A stretch of DNA of 16,829 nucleotides from Brevibacterium picturae. GTDB lineage: Bacteria > Actinomycetota > Actinomycetes > Actinomycetales > Brevibacteriaceae. The DNA lies in contig NZ_JAKDJU010000063.1 in assembly GCF_030453725.1 (NCBI RefSeq), forward strand, positions 1 through 16,829, written 5' to 3'. The first letter of the stretch is position 1, and every line of letters begins with the position of its first letter. The position numbers were made by a program, and so were the translations under genes. The notes beneath the pieces were generated by a model. It saw only the letters and a list, made by a program, of their open reading frames with translations, was not told the origin of the DNA and made no database searches. Shown here piece by piece: positions 1 through 6,383 of the stretch.

Positions 1-374
1 TTCCACACGTACAGATCGCGAGCGACTGCCTCACTTTGGCCTGCAGCGTTGAGGACGGGACTGGAATCCGGAAAGGGTGGGGCGGACGATCAGGGTGAAA
101 TCCAGATCCAACACGCTGGCCCCATACACACATTCTTGCCGCTAACCCATGACTACCGCTGCGAATTGGAATCATCTCCGTCGATACGCTAGAAAGACTA
201 TCGAAGTCCCCCGGGAGATTGCCTGTAGTCCAGCTACGGTGCACCGGGGGTTATTTTTGGCTCCGCACGACTGAATCTTAACCGCGAATGGCAAGAATTT
301 CCCCGCACAGCCGGGAAAGACGATGCCCCGGACGGTTGCCGTATAGGTAGTAAGCCCATGAGCAGTGAATCAAA
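1..374. other. Gene-free stretch at the left edge
   Basis: No reading frame here looks protein-coding on either strand. The stretch holds a strong hairpin with a U-tract (208-258), a weak promoter-like pair just before it (166-195), and the terminator of the tRNA-Ser gene at its right end. Nothing else is recognisable. Confidence 0.5.
208..258 (+). terminator. Strong hairpin with U-tract, intrinsic terminator
   Basis: CCCCCGG (208-214) pairs perfectly with CCGGGGG (244-250). Between them CTGTAG and CTACGG form a nested stem with one G-U pair. The outer stem runs straight into TTATTTTT (251-258), the layout of a rho-independent terminator for plus-strand transcription. The RNA it ends lies either left of the window or in the short stretch just before it, where TTGGAA (166-171) and TAGAAA (190-195), 18 bp apart, could form a weak promoter. 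Confidence 0.6.
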
Positions 375-414
375 AGATGTCCCTCACCCGAGTCTTCCAA
401 GGTGAGGGACATCT
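372..414 (-). terminator. Intrinsic terminator of the tRNA-Ser gene
   Basis: A perfect 14-bp inverted repeat (375-388 with 401-414) encloses a 12-nt loop. Read on the minus strand, the stem is followed by TTTT. It begins 9 bp past the 3' end of tRNA-Ser, so it is well placed to end that transcript. Confidence 0.85.
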
Positions 415-422
415 CCTCTGTG

Positions 423-507
423 CGGAGGATAGGGGATTCGAACCCCTGAGGGCGTTAACCCAACCCGCGTTCCAGGCGAGCGCCATAGGCCACTAGGCGA
501 ATCCTCC
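423..507 (-). tRNA. tRNA-Ser: tRNA-Ser (anticodon GGA)
   Basis: On the minus strand the acceptor arms GGAGGAT (501-507) and ATCCTCC (424-430) pair fully. The anticodon loop reads CTGGAAC, giving anticodon GGA, which reads UCC and UCU serine codons. A long variable arm, typical of class II serine tRNAs, precedes the T-arm sequence GGGGTTCGAATCCCC. The discriminator is G at 423, as expected for tRNA-Ser, and CA follows at 421-422, so part of the CCA end may be encoded. The gene is followed by its own terminator. Confidence 0.95.
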
Positions 508-672
508 GCGAGCTAGCCTATCCGAGTCGTGTCGACAATGCGAAATCAAGACGGCCGAGTGTGAACCATCACACGAAGTGAGGGCGAATGTCCCGACGTC
601 TGCCCGCCTCGCCGCGTTCATGCGCATGAGGACCTGACCGCCGACCTTCTGGCGAAAACTCTTTCTCAGCTG

Positions 673-699
673 TGTCGATCCGACATAAACTTGTTCGAC
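673..699 (+). promoter_or_regulatory. Putative ECF42-type promoter of the YCII-sigma pair
   Basis: TGTCGA (673-678) and CGAC (696-699) are 17 bp apart, 60 bp before the YCII start. This matches the motif I recall for ECF42 sigma factors (TGTCGA at -35, CGA/TC at -10), found before DGPF genes. Since the downstream unit encodes just such a sigma factor, autoregulation is the simplest reading. Confidence 0.65.
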
Positions 700-758
700 G
701 TAGTGCATGAGAAGGTCGTGACCGAGACCTTCCGAAATCAGTTGACAGAGGAGTCATC

Positions 759-1184
759 ATGAAATTCATGCTCATCATGCGCGCAGTCGACCAGGCTGCA
801 GTAGACGCATTCGACAACACCGACTTCGACGAAATCATCGCCGCCATGGGCGCATACAACGAATCGATGATCAATGCCGGAGTCATGGCAGACGGTGCCG
901 GCCTGTCCGACGCCGCCGAAGGAGCAGTCGTCGACTTCAGCGATGACGACCCCGTCGTGTCCGACGGGCCCTACGGTGAACTGCGCGAACTGTTCAACGG
1001 ATTCTGGATGCTCGAGGTCTCGTCCAAAGAGGAGGCGATCGAATGGGCGAAGCGCGCCCCGTTGGGTGCCGGATCTCAGATCGAGGTCCGCCGGGTGACC
1101 GGACCTGAAGACTTTCCCCAGGACAACGAATGGGTCCAGAAGGAACAGGATTGGATCGCCGAAGGGAAGCTGGCCGGCAGTTGA
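759..1184 (+). CDS. YCII/DGPF-domain protein, partner of an ECF42 sigma factor
   Basis: This 141-residue soluble protein belongs to the YCII-related (DGPF) family. The opening MKFMLIMR is the usual first strand of the fold. The family signature appears as S-D-G-P-Y (about residues 68-72), followed by a conserved helix and strand (EAIEWAKRAP, QIEVRRV). The biochemical role of the family is not settled; its members are typically linked to ECF41/ECF42-type sigma genes. The start is well supported: AGAGGAG (747-753) sits 5 nt before the ATG. The stop codon overlaps the likely TTG start of the sigma gene (TTGA), so the two are probably translationally coupled. The promoter 60 bp upstream has the ECF42 form, which suggests that the protein is a target of its neighbour. 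No truncation is seen. Confidence 0.9.
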   Translation: MKFMLIMRAVDQAAVDAFDNTDFDEIIAAMGAYNESMINAGVMADGAGLSDAAEGAVVDFSDDDPVVSDGPYGELRELFNGFWMLEVSSKEEAIEWAKRAPLGAGSQIEVRRVTGPEDFPQDNEWVQKEQDWIAEGKLAGS

Positions 1185-2506
1185 TCGCCGCCTCCGCGAA
1201 TGACGCTGAGACAGCTCGCCGGGCCCTCGAAGCGACGTGGCGGATCGAGGCGGCGAAGATCATCGCGACCTTGGGCCGCTACGTCGGCGACTTCAGCCGT
1301 GCCGAGGATCTCGCTCAGGAGGCAATGGCGGATGCGCTGACCCAATGGCCGGACTCCGGAGTCCCCGCCAATCCGGCAGCGTGGCTGACCACGGTCGCCA
1401 AACGGCGAGCCATCGACTCGTGGCGAAGACGAGAACGCTTCGACGAACGGATGGTGAAGCTCGCTGGCGAGATCGAACGCAACGAGCACGAGAGCATCGA
1501 CACCCTGCCCTGGGATCCGGATTCGATCAACGATGATGTTCTGCGTCTGGTCTTCATCTCCTGCCATCCCGTGCTCGGTCGACGATCTCAGCTCGCGCTC
1601 ACTCTGCGAGTCGTAGGCGGGCTCTCGAGCGAACAGGTCGCTCGAGCATTCCTCATTCCCGTCGCGACGGTCCAGCAGCGCATCGTGCGTGCGAAGAAGA
1701 CCCTGGCGGACGCGGACGTCCCGTTCGAACTGCCGCCCGCGAATGAACGCCAGGACCGACTCAAAGCTGTGCTCGGGGTTCTCTTTCTCATGTTCTCGGA
1801 AGGGCATGTGGCGACCTCCGGTCCGGACTGGATGCGCCCCGAACTGGCGATGGAGGCACTGCGCCTCACTCGCGTGACCGCCGGGTTGCTGCCGAAGGAT
1901 CCGGAGGTCCACGGCCTCGTGGCGCTCATGGCCTTCACCGCCGCCAGGTTCCCGTCCCGAATCAAAGCGAACGGGGAACCGATACTGCTGGCCGATCAGG
2001 ACCGGTCCACATGGGACCGACCCCTTATCCGACTCGGCTCTCGCAGTCTGCAGACCGCCTGCACTCTCCGCGAAGCTCGTGGCCCCTACACCCTGCAAGC
2101 CATGATCGCAGAGCGTCATGCCGCAGCAAAGAGCGTTGAGAGCACTGATTGGAATCGCATCGCGCAGCTGTACGGCGATCTCAACCGGGCACTTCCCTCT
2201 CCCATCACGGAGCTCAACCGGGCAATCGCGATCGCGGAGGCCGAAGGCCCCGCTCAAGGTCTCTCACTCGTCGACCAACTCGCCTCCGCCGGAACACTCG
2301 CGAGGTTCCATCTCATCCCCAGTGTGCGCGGTGAGCTCCTGTCCCGCCTCGGCAGGATCCGGGAGGCACTCGCCGAATTCGAACGTGCGGTTGCATTGGC
2401 CGGCAACGACCGAGAACGCGAGGTCCTCCGCGCCAAAGCTCGCAGGATCGAGGATGGTGAGGCAGAGACATCCGCCGACGAGGCGCAGCCTACTGATCAC
2501 CGGTGA
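1181..2506 (+). CDS. ECF42-group RNA polymerase sigma factor with C-terminal TPR-like extension
   Basis: The product (441 residues from this start) is a sigma-70 family factor of the ECF42 type. Region 2 covers about residues 22-85 (AEDLAQEAMADAL, then AKRRAIDSWRR). Region 4 with its helix-turn-helix covers about 120-175 (GLSSEQVARAF). The long C-terminal part is the DUF6596-type extension; SEGHVATSG stands where relatives have NEGYAATSG, and helical TPR-like segments follow. In this group the extension, rather than an anti-sigma factor, is thought to control activity. I chose the TTG overlapping the YCII stop because homologues begin about 10-20 residues before the WRIE segment. The ATG at 1130, with AGGA 6 nt upstream, is a real alternative that would add 17 residues and overlap the upstream gene by 55 bp. 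The trigger is unknown. Confidence 0.85.
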   Translation: MIAASANDAETARRALEATWRIEAAKIIATLGRYVGDFSRAEDLAQEAMADALTQWPDSGVPANPAAWLTTVAKRRAIDSWRRRERFDERMVKLAGEIERNEHESIDTLPWDPDSINDDVLRLVFISCHPVLGRRSQLALTLRVVGGLSSEQVARAFLIPVATVQQRIVRAKKTLADADVPFELPPANERQDRLKAVLGVLFLMFSEGHVATSGPDWMRPELAMEALRLTRVTAGLLPKDPEVHGLVALMAFTAARFPSRIKANGEPILLADQDRSTWDRPLIRLGSRSLQTACTLREARGPYTLQAMIAERHAAAKSVESTDWNRIAQLYGDLNRALPSPITELNRAIAIAEAEGPAQGLSLVDQLASAGTLARFHLIPSVRGELLSRLGRIREALAEFERAVALAGNDREREVLRAKARRIEDGEAETSADEAQPTDHR

Positions 2507-2539
2507 CGAAGCGTGCACCGAGAGCATCCGAGGCTCGTT

Positions 2540-2569
2540 TTGTGCCCCGAGGACGCTCTCGACTACACT
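2540..2569 (+). promoter_or_regulatory. Promoter of ffs
   Basis: TTGTGC (2540-2545) and TACACT (2564-2569) are separated by 18 bp and resemble housekeeping -35 and -10 elements. The expected transcription start, 7-8 nt further on, coincides with the first paired base of the SRP RNA. Confidence 0.6.
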
Positions 2570-2576
2570 GATCGAT

Positions 2577-2666
2577 GGCTCCCCGTGCGGCGTCATCTTG
2601 TGAACTCCCCCAGGGCCGGAAGGCAGCAAGGGTAAGCGAGCTCTGGCGGGTGCACGGGGAGTCCTT
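2577..2666 (+). ncRNA. ffs: Signal recognition particle RNA, small bacterial (4.5S) type
   Basis: The apical SRP signature is clear: GGGCCGGAAGGCAGCAAGGG at about 2613-2632, holding the GGAA tetraloop and the asymmetric loop bound by Ffh. The terminal helix pairs CTCCCCGTGC (2579-2588) with GCACGGGGAG (2652-2661). The RNA has no Alu domain, so it is the short form common in actinobacteria. It assembles with Ffh to direct membrane and secreted proteins to the Sec translocon. The exact ends are uncertain by a few bases. Confidence 0.93.
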
Positions 2667-2849
2667 CGTTTCTCAACGTTACAATTTCACAACTCCCCCT
2701 CCCCGCGTCAGTCCAGGTCAGAGCCCGTATAAATGGCGAGAAATGGGCGTTTCACGACGATTTCAGTCCTTGCTTTAATACTTTCGTGATTTGGCTTCAT
2801 TACCATGGACTGCAGCTCTCATCCCTTTGTACAAACGAGGATCCCTGTT

Positions 2850-4358
2850 TTGTCACCCACGAAGATTCACGGGGCGGTTGCTGCCCTATCGGCTATCGCA
2901 CTGCTCACGGCCTGCACACCCTCGGGCTCTGACCCCGATGCCACCCCCAATGATGCGAAGTCGGCCGAGGCCGCCGCCGAGCCCGTGTTCCGGGTCGGAT
3001 CCGTCTCAGATGCCCAGGCGACCCAGTCGTCTGCGCAGGAATCGTCATCGCAGGCCTCCGACTCCACCGAATCGGCCGAGCCGACCAGCACCGAGGCATC
3101 GGCCCCCGAGCAGAGCGGCGAGGTAGTCGAAACCGGGACGGAAACCGCGGTCGAACCAGGTGAGCGCATCAGGCTGAGCGTCGAGAACGCGGTGCTCAGC
3201 GACATCTCGATCACCGAGGCCGACCATCCCCGGATCAACTCCGACCCAGGAGCCTTCTTCGACACCGCTGGTACCGCACTCGAGGCCGCCGAGACGAGCA
3301 AGAAGCCGGCAGACGAAAACACCGAAGACGCAAAGGCGGGCTCGTCGACGCCAAGCGAAAGCGCTTCGGGCGACGCCGCCGAGCCCACGGCGAAAAAGGA
3401 CTCTGCCAAGGACGAGCACGTCGTCACGGCTCCCGACGACGCTGCGGCGTGGGTCTCGGCCTACGACCTCGTCGCTGACAGCACCTACGAGCTCTCGGCC
3501 ACAGCCACCTCGGCGGATGGAGAGGAACACGACTTCACCTCCACGGTCACCGTGTCGGCCACCGACGCATCGCCGATGTCCGTGCGCACGATCCTCGCCG
3601 ATGACCAGACCGTGGGCGTCGGTGCCCCGATCGTCCTTAACTTCGACTCCACCGTGGCGAAGCAGTACCGTGACGACGTCGAACACCGCCTGTCCGTCAA
3701 AGTCACGGACAGCAACGGCAAGAAGCGCACGGTCGAGGGTTCCTGGGCGTGGCTGCCCGACGACCCGCAGTCGCGTCTGCATTTCCGTCCCAAGGAGTTC
3801 TGGCCGGCGCACTCGAAGGTGTCCGTCGACGCTCCTCTGAAGAACGTCCCCACCACCGATGACACCGTTGGCCAGAACGATCTCACACTCGATTTCGAGA
3901 TCGGACGCGAGCAGATCGTCGAGGCCGACGCCAAGTCTCACAACATGGTCGTCACCCGCGACGGCAAAGAGGTCATGAACTTCCCCGCCTCGTTGGGTGC
4001 CGCGAAGTCTCCGTCCTACAACGGAACCCACGTGGTCATGTCGAAGGCAGCGGACTACACGATGACCTCCGAACAGTGGGACTACGAAACCGACGTGCGC
4101 TGGGCGGTGCGCATCCACAACAACGGAGAGTTCATCCATGCTGCACCCTGGTCGACCGGGGTGCAGGGATCGGAGAACGTCTCTCACGGCTGCATCAACC
4201 TGTCCACCGCGCGGGCCAAGCAGTACTACGACTCGGCACTCTACGGCGATCCTGTCGAGATCACCGGTTCGAATGTCAGCCTGTCCACCTCGGCCAGCGA
4301 CATCTCCGACTGGGTCTATGACTGGGATGAGTGGACGAAGCTGAGCGCACTCGACTGA
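2850..4358 (+). CDS. Lipoprotein L,D-transpeptidase (YkuD domain, Ig-like domain)
   Basis: A probable cell-envelope enzyme that forms 3-3 cross-links in peptidoglycan. From the TTG start, a lipoprotein signal peptide ends at the lipobox L-T-A-C (Cys22). A long low-complexity linker rich in Ser, Glu, Ala and Asp (about 25-200) would span the wall. It is followed by Ig-like domain material (about 230-350, Big_10-like as in mycobacterial Ldt proteins) and the YkuD catalytic domain (about 355-485). The active-site motif is complete: F-I-H-A-A-P-W, then S-H-G-C-I-N with catalytic Cys448. The Trp-rich C-terminus is usual for the family. I prefer TTG 2850 because GAGG lies 9 nt before it and the signal peptide then starts cleanly. 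The ATG at 2805 would add 15 residues that do not resemble a signal peptide and has no Shine-Dalgarno sequence. The gene seems monocistronic. Confidence 0.88.
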   Translation: MSPTKIHGAVAALSAIALLTACTPSGSDPDATPNDAKSAEAAAEPVFRVGSVSDAQATQSSAQESSSQASDSTESAEPTSTEASAPEQSGEVVETGTETAVEPGERIRLSVENAVLSDISITEADHPRINSDPGAFFDTAGTALEAAETSKKPADENTEDAKAGSSTPSESASGDAAEPTAKKDSAKDEHVVTAPDDAAAWVSAYDLVADSTYELSATATSADGEEHDFTSTVTVSATDASPMSVRTILADDQTVGVGAPIVLNFDSTVAKQYRDDVEHRLSVKVTDSNGKKRTVEGSWAWLPDDPQSRLHFRPKEFWPAHSKVSVDAPLKNVPTTDDTVGQNDLTLDFEIGREQIVEADAKSHNMVVTRDGKEVMNFPASLGAAKSPSYNGTHVVMSKAADYTMTSEQWDYETDVRWAVRIHNNGEFIHAAPWSTGVQGSENVSHGCINLSTARAKQYYDSALYGDPVEITGSNVSLSTSASDISDWVYDWDEWTKLSALD

Positions 4359-4375
4359 TCGATCCAGTGCGCTCA
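4342..4375. terminator. Inverted repeat between convergent genes, possible terminator
   Basis: TGAGCGCACT (4342-4351) pairs perfectly with AGTGCGCTCA (4366-4375) around a 14-nt loop. The hairpin spans the stop of the transpeptidase gene and ends 10 bp before the stop of the convergent siderophore-binding gene, so it could serve both. There is no T-tract on either side, which lowers confidence. Confidence 0.45.
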
Positions 4376-4385
4376 CCGACTGCTG

Positions 4386-5411
4386 CTACTTGACGTTTTC
4401 GGCTGCCTTATCGATCATCGGGACGTAGCGCTCCAACGTCCACGGGACGGTGAGCGGGTTGATGATCGATGATGCGGTGACGAAGGGCTTGTTCTCGGGT
4501 GCCACGACCGCGTCGGCCTTGATCGCTGGGATGTTCGAGTACACGCTCTGTGACGTGATGTCCTTTTTGCTCTTCTCATCGGAGTAGAACGTGAAGATGA
4601 GATCGGAGTCGTCGAGTTTGTCGGCGTTTTCGAGGCCGATGAGAGCCGAGTCCGTGCCCGGCGCGTCATAGTCTTTCCTGAGTTCGTCGATGACGGGATC
4701 GGGGGTCAGGCCCAGTGCCGAGACCATCGCCACTCGCTGCTCATTCGGGTAGAAGACACCGAGAGTGCCCGGTCCGGAGTTGTAGATGTAGGAGAACGTG
4801 AGCCCTTCGTATTCCGGCCGCTTCGCCTCTGAGAGCTGCGTCTTGATGTCCTCGACGAGCCCCTCGGACTCCTTCTCCTGACCCAGTGCCTTGCCGATGG
4901 TCGTGATCTGCTCGTCCCATTCGATCGTCCACGGCTGTTTGGGGTAGGCGACTGTCGGAGCAATGGCGTCAAGCTGCTTGTACTGCTCGGCGGTGACGCC
5001 GGACCAGGGCGCGAGGATGACGTCGGGTTCGAGCTCGGCGACGGCTTCGACATCGAGTTCCGTATCTCCCTGGAACTGCTCGGGCAGCTCCTCGCCCTTC
5101 TCCTTCACCGCCTCGTGGATCCACGGCATATAGCCGGTGTCATCGCTGCCCCAGGCGTATTCCTCCATGCCGACCGGAGTCTTCCCCAACGCGATGGCGG
5201 TCTCGGTCGACCCCTGCCCGAGCGTGACAACGCGCTGAGGCTCGGCCTCGATGACGGCCTTGCCCAGTGCGTGTTCGATCGTGACGGTCTGGAAGTCGCT
5301 TGAGGCCGACTTCGCAGACTCCGCCGAGTCCTGGCTGCAGGCGCTCGCGCTGAAGGCCAGTGTGACGATGGTGCCTATGGCCATGGCCCGGCGAGAGAGA
5401 TGAGCTGACAT
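4386..5411 (-). CDS. Iron-siderophore ABC transporter substrate-binding lipoprotein
   Basis: This 341-residue protein is a periplasmic-binding-fold lipoprotein of the FecB/FhuD/FepB class, which captures ferric siderophores outside the membrane for an ABC importer. A signal peptide leads to a lipobox-like A-S-A-C (Cys25). The first lobe has family features (PQRVVTLGQGSTETAIALG; then DVEAVAELEPDVILAPW, about 120-136), followed by a long connecting helix and the second lobe. AAAGGG lies about 5 nt before the ATG. A DtxR/IdeR-type operator about 65 bp upstream indicates repression by iron. No permease or ATPase gene lies beside it, so it must use components encoded elsewhere. Which siderophore it binds cannot be told from the sequence. 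Confidence 0.9.
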   Translation of the reverse strand: MSAHLSRRAMAIGTIVTLAFSASACSQDSAESAKSASSDFQTVTIEHALGKAVIEAEPQRVVTLGQGSTETAIALGKTPVGMEEYAWGSDDTGYMPWIHEAVKEKGEELPEQFQGDTELDVEAVAELEPDVILAPWSGVTAEQYKQLDAIAPTVAYPKQPWTIEWDEQITTIGKALGQEKESEGLVEDIKTQLSEAKRPEYEGLTFSYIYNSGPGTLGVFYPNEQRVAMVSALGLTPDPVIDELRKDYDAPGTDSALIGLENADKLDDSDLIFTFYSDEKSKKDITSQSVYSNIPAIKADAVVAPENKPFVTASSIINPLTVPWTLERYVPMIDKAAENVK

Positions 5412-5475
5412 TCCTGCCCTTTCGACTGGTGACGGTCATGGTCGGCTCGATTGTGAACACGACCTCGACGTTAAC

Positions 5476-5494
5476 ATAGGACAGCCTAACTTAA
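5476..5494 (-). promoter_or_regulatory. DtxR/IdeR-type iron box
   Basis: Read on the minus strand, TTAAGTTAGGCTGTCCTAT matches the consensus TTAGGTTAGGCTAACCTAA at 15 of 19 positions. It lies 65 bp before the siderophore-binding gene. A weak promoter (TTGCAC at 5513-5508, TAGGCT at 5488-5483, 19-bp spacer) would be covered by a repressor bound here. Confidence 0.8.
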
Positions 5495-5505
5495 CCTTGC
5501 GGTAT

Positions 5506-5554
5506 CGGTGCAACCCGACCGTGTCTCGGTGCAACCCGACCGGGTCTCGGTGCA
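5506..5554 (+). repeat. 21-bp tandem repeat, 2.3 copies
   Basis: Two copies (5506-5526 and 5527-5547) differ at one base, and a third starts but stops after 7 bases (5548-5554). Each copy carries the inverted ends CGGT...ACCG around GCAACCCG. The array sits between the iron box and the palindrome before the XRE gene, so it could be an operator array. No function is known. Confidence 0.75.
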
Positions 5555-5566
5555 GCTGCCATCCGT

Positions 5567-5579
5567 CTGCTCAGAGCAG
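5567..5579 (+). promoter_or_regulatory. Palindromic operator before the XRE regulator gene (ClgR-box-like)
   Basis: CTGCTCAGAGCAG is a perfect palindrome. It is 12/13 identical to one of two palindromes before the clpP pair. The core fits the corynebacterial ClgR consensus CGCYNANRGCG except at its outermost bases. Its centre is 48 nt before the regulator's ATG, which suits a site for autoregulation. Confidence 0.6.
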
Positions 5580-5620
5580 AAATTCGCGCCATCGTCGTCG
5601 AATCCTCCTAGGATCGCATC

Positions 5621-5959
5621 ATGGAAGCACTTCACCTCACGGACTCACCTGGCGATCGAGCCCCGGCGCTGCTGTGGCGCGAGATGCTCGGGCAGGTGCT
5701 GAGACTGCGCCGCACCGAGCTGGGGCTGACCCTGGCTCAGGTGTCACGGCGTTCCGGAGTCTCGACCCAATACCTGTCCGAGATCGAGCGCGGGCTCAAA
5801 GATCCATCGTCGGAGGTCATCGAGGCGATCGCCGTGGTCCTCGGCCTCGCACTTCCCCAGGTCCTCGTCCTCGCCGCCGCCTCGACGCCGACCGCTGCGC
5901 CCGCAACGTCGCCCGCGTTCGGGGTCACCGGTCGGGCGCAGCTGTCTCTCGTGGCCTAG
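5621..5959 (+). CDS. XRE-family regulator, ClgR/PopR-like
   Basis: This 112-residue protein has one XRE helix-turn-helix (about residues 25-82). The segments LTLAQVSRRSGVSTQYLSEI and ERGLKDPSSEVIEAIAVVLG resemble ClgR/PopR, small regulators that control clpP, clpC and related protease genes in actinobacteria. After the DNA-binding domain comes an Ala/Pro/Thr-rich tail ending in L-S-L-V-A, which looks like a ClpP degron; ClgR and PopR are themselves degraded by ClpP. AGGA lies 8 nt before the ATG. The same bases form TAGGAT, a possible -10 element, so a leaderless start is also possible. A palindrome shared with the clpP promoter lies upstream, so self-control plus control of the clpP genes about 4 kb away is likely. 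ClgR versus PopR cannot be decided here, and a generic XRE factor remains possible. Confidence 0.8.
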   Translation: MEALHLTDSPGDRAPALLWREMLGQVLRLRRTELGLTLAQVSRRSGVSTQYLSEIERGLKDPSSEVIEAIAVVLGLALPQVLVLAAASTPTAAPATSPAFGVTGRAQLSLVA

Positions 5960-5977
5960 TCGCAGCGGCCAGGCGAC

Positions 5978-6265
5978 TCAGCTCGTCCCGGAATCGAGCC
6001 GATTGGCTCGCAGCACCTCGAGTCTGCCGCGATACTCGGCCTCGTCGATGTCTCCTTGGGCGAAGCGCTCGGACAGAGTCGCCTCCGCATTCTTCGTCGA
6101 TCCGAACCGGCCTTGTGCATCTGCCCAGGGCGGTCCCCCGGCCTGACGCCAGCGTCGCCGGTTGAGCGTGATGATGAGGGTGACGGCCAAGCCGATGATG
6201 AGCACCCAGAAGATGGGGATGAGGAAGAAGAGCGGCCAGGCCGCGGGGCCGTGTTCCATGTGCAT
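5978..6265 (-). CDS. Small membrane protein with SHOCT domain
   Basis: This 95-residue protein has one N-terminal membrane span (about residues 9-33), a basic stretch (NRRRWR) and a cytosolic C-terminal SHOCT domain (about 62-90: LSERFAQGDIDEAEYRGRLE). SHOCT is a short helical module thought to mediate oligomerisation or binding. Its specific role here is unknown. AAGGAGG precedes two possible ATG codons, 6265 and 6259; I kept the first. It lies 118 bp downstream of the response regulator on the same strand, with an inverted repeat in the gap. Its stop is 18 bp from the convergent XRE gene. Confidence 0.8.
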   Translation of the reverse strand: MHMEHGPAAWPLFFLIPIFWVLIIGLAVTLIITLNRRRWRQAGGPPWADAQGRFGSTKNAEATLSERFAQGDIDEAEYRGRLEVLRANRLDSGTS

Positions 6266-6284
6266 GATGCCTCCTTGTCAGGAA

Positions 6285-6301
6285 TCCACGTCGATCGTGG
6301 A
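6285..6301. promoter_or_regulatory. Inverted repeat upstream of the SHOCT gene
   Basis: TCCACG-TCGAT-CGTGGA forms a perfect 6-bp inverted repeat 19 bp before the SHOCT gene start. It may be an operator, perhaps of the adjacent response regulator, or an intercistronic hairpin. Its position is the only support. Confidence 0.3.
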
Positions 6302-6383
6302 CATGGCATCCATCCTTCGCCGGCACCCGCCTCGGCGAATCCCCCACCGGGAGTCACTTCAGGTACTCGCTGCGGAGGATCCC

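Noticed and set aside
1076..2257. Long open frame on the minus strand opposite the sigma gene
   Set aside because: It is antisense to a well-recognised sigma factor, and its predicted protein has no recognisable fold. High-GC coding sequence often leaves the opposite strand open.
2722..2790. AT-rich elements such as TATAAA before the transpeptidase as promoter
   Set aside because: No -35 with acceptable spacing could be fixed, and several -10-like words compete.
3045..4376. 443-codon minus-strand open frame opposite the transpeptidase
   Set aside because: The plus strand encodes a complete lipoprotein with a YkuD active site; the antisense product is Arg/Gly/Val-rich and without motifs.
5958..5978. 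6-bp inverted repeat AGTCGC/GCGACT between the XRE and SHOCT genes
   Set aside because: Short stem, no T-tract, and it overlaps both stop codons; too weak to call a terminator.
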